This document shows positions 61,889 through 64,000 of a DNA stretch of 64,000 nucleotides, piece after piece. This DNA comes from Apus apus (lineage: Eukaryota > Chordata > Aves > Apodiformes > Apodidae): positions 10,493,501-10,557,500 of the forward strand of contig NC_067287.1 in the NCBI RefSeq assembly GCF_020740795.1, written 5' to 3'. Every line of letters starts with the position of its first letter. Within the stretch, counting starts at the first letter, position 1. The translations under genes were made by a program, and so were the position numbers. The notes under the pieces were generated by a model. The model worked only from the letters and a program-made list of their open reading frames with translations. It did no database searches and was not told where the DNA came from.

Positions 61889-64000
61889 CTGCAAAAGAGG
61901 ACAAGAATTAGCTGTATGCTTTCAGTGGCCTTGCAAAGGGCTGCAGAGTGTGGAGGGTGATTCAGATGGAACAGACACATCGCTTGCAAACCAAACAGGA
62001 ACAGGAGGTGCCACCCGTGGAAGCACAGAGCATGTTCATGGCTAGACAGGACACAAGTGTTTTACGTTGCACTGCATGTGAATTGAACACAGCACTCCAT
62101 GCTGTGAAGAACAGCTTCTCTAACCAACACAGGGGGCTGAAATATTTGCCATTCATAGCATACAGAATTGCATTCATTCTCTTTGCAATCGCACAAATTA
62201 ATTGCCTCCTGTAGTCAAAATAAATGAAAGCCTGAGTGAGAGATGCTCAGCTGATTCACAGTGAATTTCAGTATATTCAGAAATTTCAGTATATTCAGAA
62301 AACACCTGGAAGTCTCATTTATGCAGTCCCAAGAGAGGGTCACTACTACTCTTCAGACATGGTGCACAGCAACTTGTCTTTCTCTGCTTTCTATATGAGC
62401 TACTTTGTCTCAAGGCTACTGCTAGAAAGACCAGCAGTTAGGAGATACAGAAAGCTGGAGAAAACTCCCAGGAGTTCCAGAACTCTCCAGAAAATACCCA
62501 TAAGCAACATTAAACAGCTCCATAATCCTTAAAAAAGTGTGCTCATGGGAGTGTACATTTCATAGTTATGGAGAGAGCTTACAGTGGGAAAATGAAGGAT
62601 AAAAATGCCAGATTGTAAAGAAATAAAGAATTTGTTTTGTTTGGAGGAGAAGGGACCAGGGCATGTGACTGGGAAAGCAACAGATATGCTAGGCTCAGAC
62701 TACCATCCCCAGACCTATGGGTTTTATTTTTGCATATCATGTGGCTTTAATGGGTGATTTATAGTCAGTTAATACTGTGTACATGCACCAGACGAAACCT
62801 ACTGGAATGCAGAGAGACTAGTCTAGTGAGAGGCAGACAGAGGACATAATGTCACAGCATCAGCCCAACCAGGGAACCACAACAAGAAGAATGCCTTTCC
62901 CAACCAGAGGAAAAGGAAATAAAAACAAAATGGCTCAGCACCACCCAGCATACTCTCTAGCACTCCCTTTCCTGAAAAAGGCAGGGCAACTCCAACAAAA
63001 AAATCACTTAATACTAAAGAACAAGACACTTAGAAAAAACCAAGGAGGATGCCAGATCACAATTTCTTCAAAGGGACACAAACATAGACCTGTAGAAATC
63101 TGGAAGAAAACTTGGCTCAAAACTTATGCAGTGACCTTTGTCAGATAAGTGACTGGTATTTTTGCCACAGTGATGACCCATTTCCCTCCCTTACCTCAAC
63201 TGCAGCTGAAAATGGTTTAATCCTGCTGCAGATCAGCCATGAAGGAGAAGGAAGGTTGGGAAGAACTTGTCAGAGATTTTTGTCAGTGACAATGACGTTT
63301 TTCTAGTGTATACAGCAGATTAGGCTGCAAGGTCTTTAGCAGTAAGACCTGAATGAATACTTATCAATCTATCTCAAAATAACCTATCCTACTCAGTGCT
63401 TTTAAAGGGTACTTAGTTGCGTGTGCACTTGTGACTACTAATTCCAGCATTATCTGTCACAGTTTCCAGCCTCCTGTTCAACATCTGTTAGTACTCTTAT
63501 GGGCTTCTGGCAAAACACGGTGCTCTCTCTCTCAAAAACTTCCACAAAACACAAACAACAAAAAAAGGTAGAGACCAATAGCATTTTCCTTATGAAAGGT
63601 ATCCATCAGTGACGTATTTTCTTTATGGCTTGCTCCTTAAAGCAAAATGAAAGAACAGTCACAAGAGCCAATCATTTGGTGCACAGTCTGCTTCTCAAGT
63701 TTAGCAACTTTTGCTTTTCCACTGAAAAATACTAAAAGCTTGAATATTAGTTTAATCACAGTAAGTTTCACATTTATGAACAGTGAATTGCAAATACTGT
63801 GCTTTGTACATAGCCCCGTACTCCTTAGGGCTTCCCTGTTGAAGAGAGAAAATCAGAGACAGCTTGGGCAAGAACTCACAGGGAATATTTTGTTATTAAG
63901 TTTATGCAGCATTGGCTCAGTGTGGCCTTAATATGATTTTGAAGACAGAAAACATCCGCTTTAATGAAATGCAAAGCTAAATAACATATTTAAGGATTAG
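61889..64000 (-). other. KALRN: KALRN intron, incomplete
   Basis: No exon, RNA gene or known repeat was seen to the end of the window. A 17-base direct repeat lies at 62264-62298. Confidence 0.6.

Larger units (their letters stand above)
30465..64000 (-). other. KALRN: KALRN gene, 3' portion (kalirin RhoGEF kinase)
   Basis: Kalirin is a large Rho-family guanine nucleotide exchange factor important at neuronal synapses; its longest form ends in an Ig-FN3-kinase module. Thirteen coding exons join in one frame to 750 residues: Ser/Pro-rich linker (1-79), SH3 (about 91-152), linker (153-232), Ig domain (about 233-330), FN3 (about 331-425), then a kinase (about 451-710) and a C-terminal tail. Exon order, phase matches at all 12 junctions and recognisable stretches such as NEFAAPEV-like NPEFAAPEVIQG support the call. 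TRIO is the paralogue with the same layout; sequence details and the UMPS/ITGB5 neighbours favour KALRN. The Sec14, spectrin and both GEF domains lie beyond 64,000. No coding exon was seen from 61,889 to 64,000. Confidence 0.96.

Overview
The window looks like a piece of a bird nuclear genome. It has spliced vertebrate genes with GT/AG introns, a CpG-island promoter, and two fragments with the typical 3' end of the avian CR1 LINE (about 26,968-27,127 and 48,950-49,003). Gene order also fits: integrin beta-5 (ITGB5), UMP synthase (UMPS) and kalirin (KALRN) are neighbours in other amniotes, including human 3q21. No species is claimed. All calls come from reading the bases and from remembered family features; no database was searched.

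Layout. (1) 1-5,905, + strand: the last four coding exons and 3' UTR of ITGB5 (end of the beta-tail domain, the transmembrane helix and the cytoplasmic tail). (2) 5,906-9,307: intergenic, no gene seen. (3) 9,308-19,234: a nearly unbroken 9.9-kb (TTTC)n-type polypyrimidine/polypurine satellite with higher-order repeats and one 1.2-kb block in inverted orientation. An AT-rich patch follows. (4) 19,386-24,390: intergenic, no gene seen. (5) 24,390-30,199, - strand: the complete UMPS gene, six coding exons encoding 481 residues, with a CpG-island promoter, an intronic 34-35-bp minisatellite and an N-terminal alanine run. (6) 30,465-64,000, - strand: the 3' part of KALRN, 13 coding exons in one continuous frame (750 residues). 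It covers a serine/proline-rich linker, an SH3 domain, an Ig domain, an FN3 domain and the C-terminal protein kinase domain, followed by a long 3' UTR that seems to end only about 0.25 kb from the UMPS start codon.

The three genes are unrelated in job (matrix adhesion, pyrimidine synthesis, Rho-GEF signalling) and share only their position. UMPS and KALRN run in the same direction; ITGB5 runs towards them, so the satellite lies between two converging 3' ends.

The most notable observations are the satellite's internal architecture, a roughly 240-bp duplication linking an ITGB5 intron to the ITGB5 3' UTR poly(A) region, and a TAA stop that overlaps the splice donor after the KALRN SH3 exon, which would create a kinase-less isoform if the donor is not used. 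No new protein-coding system was found.
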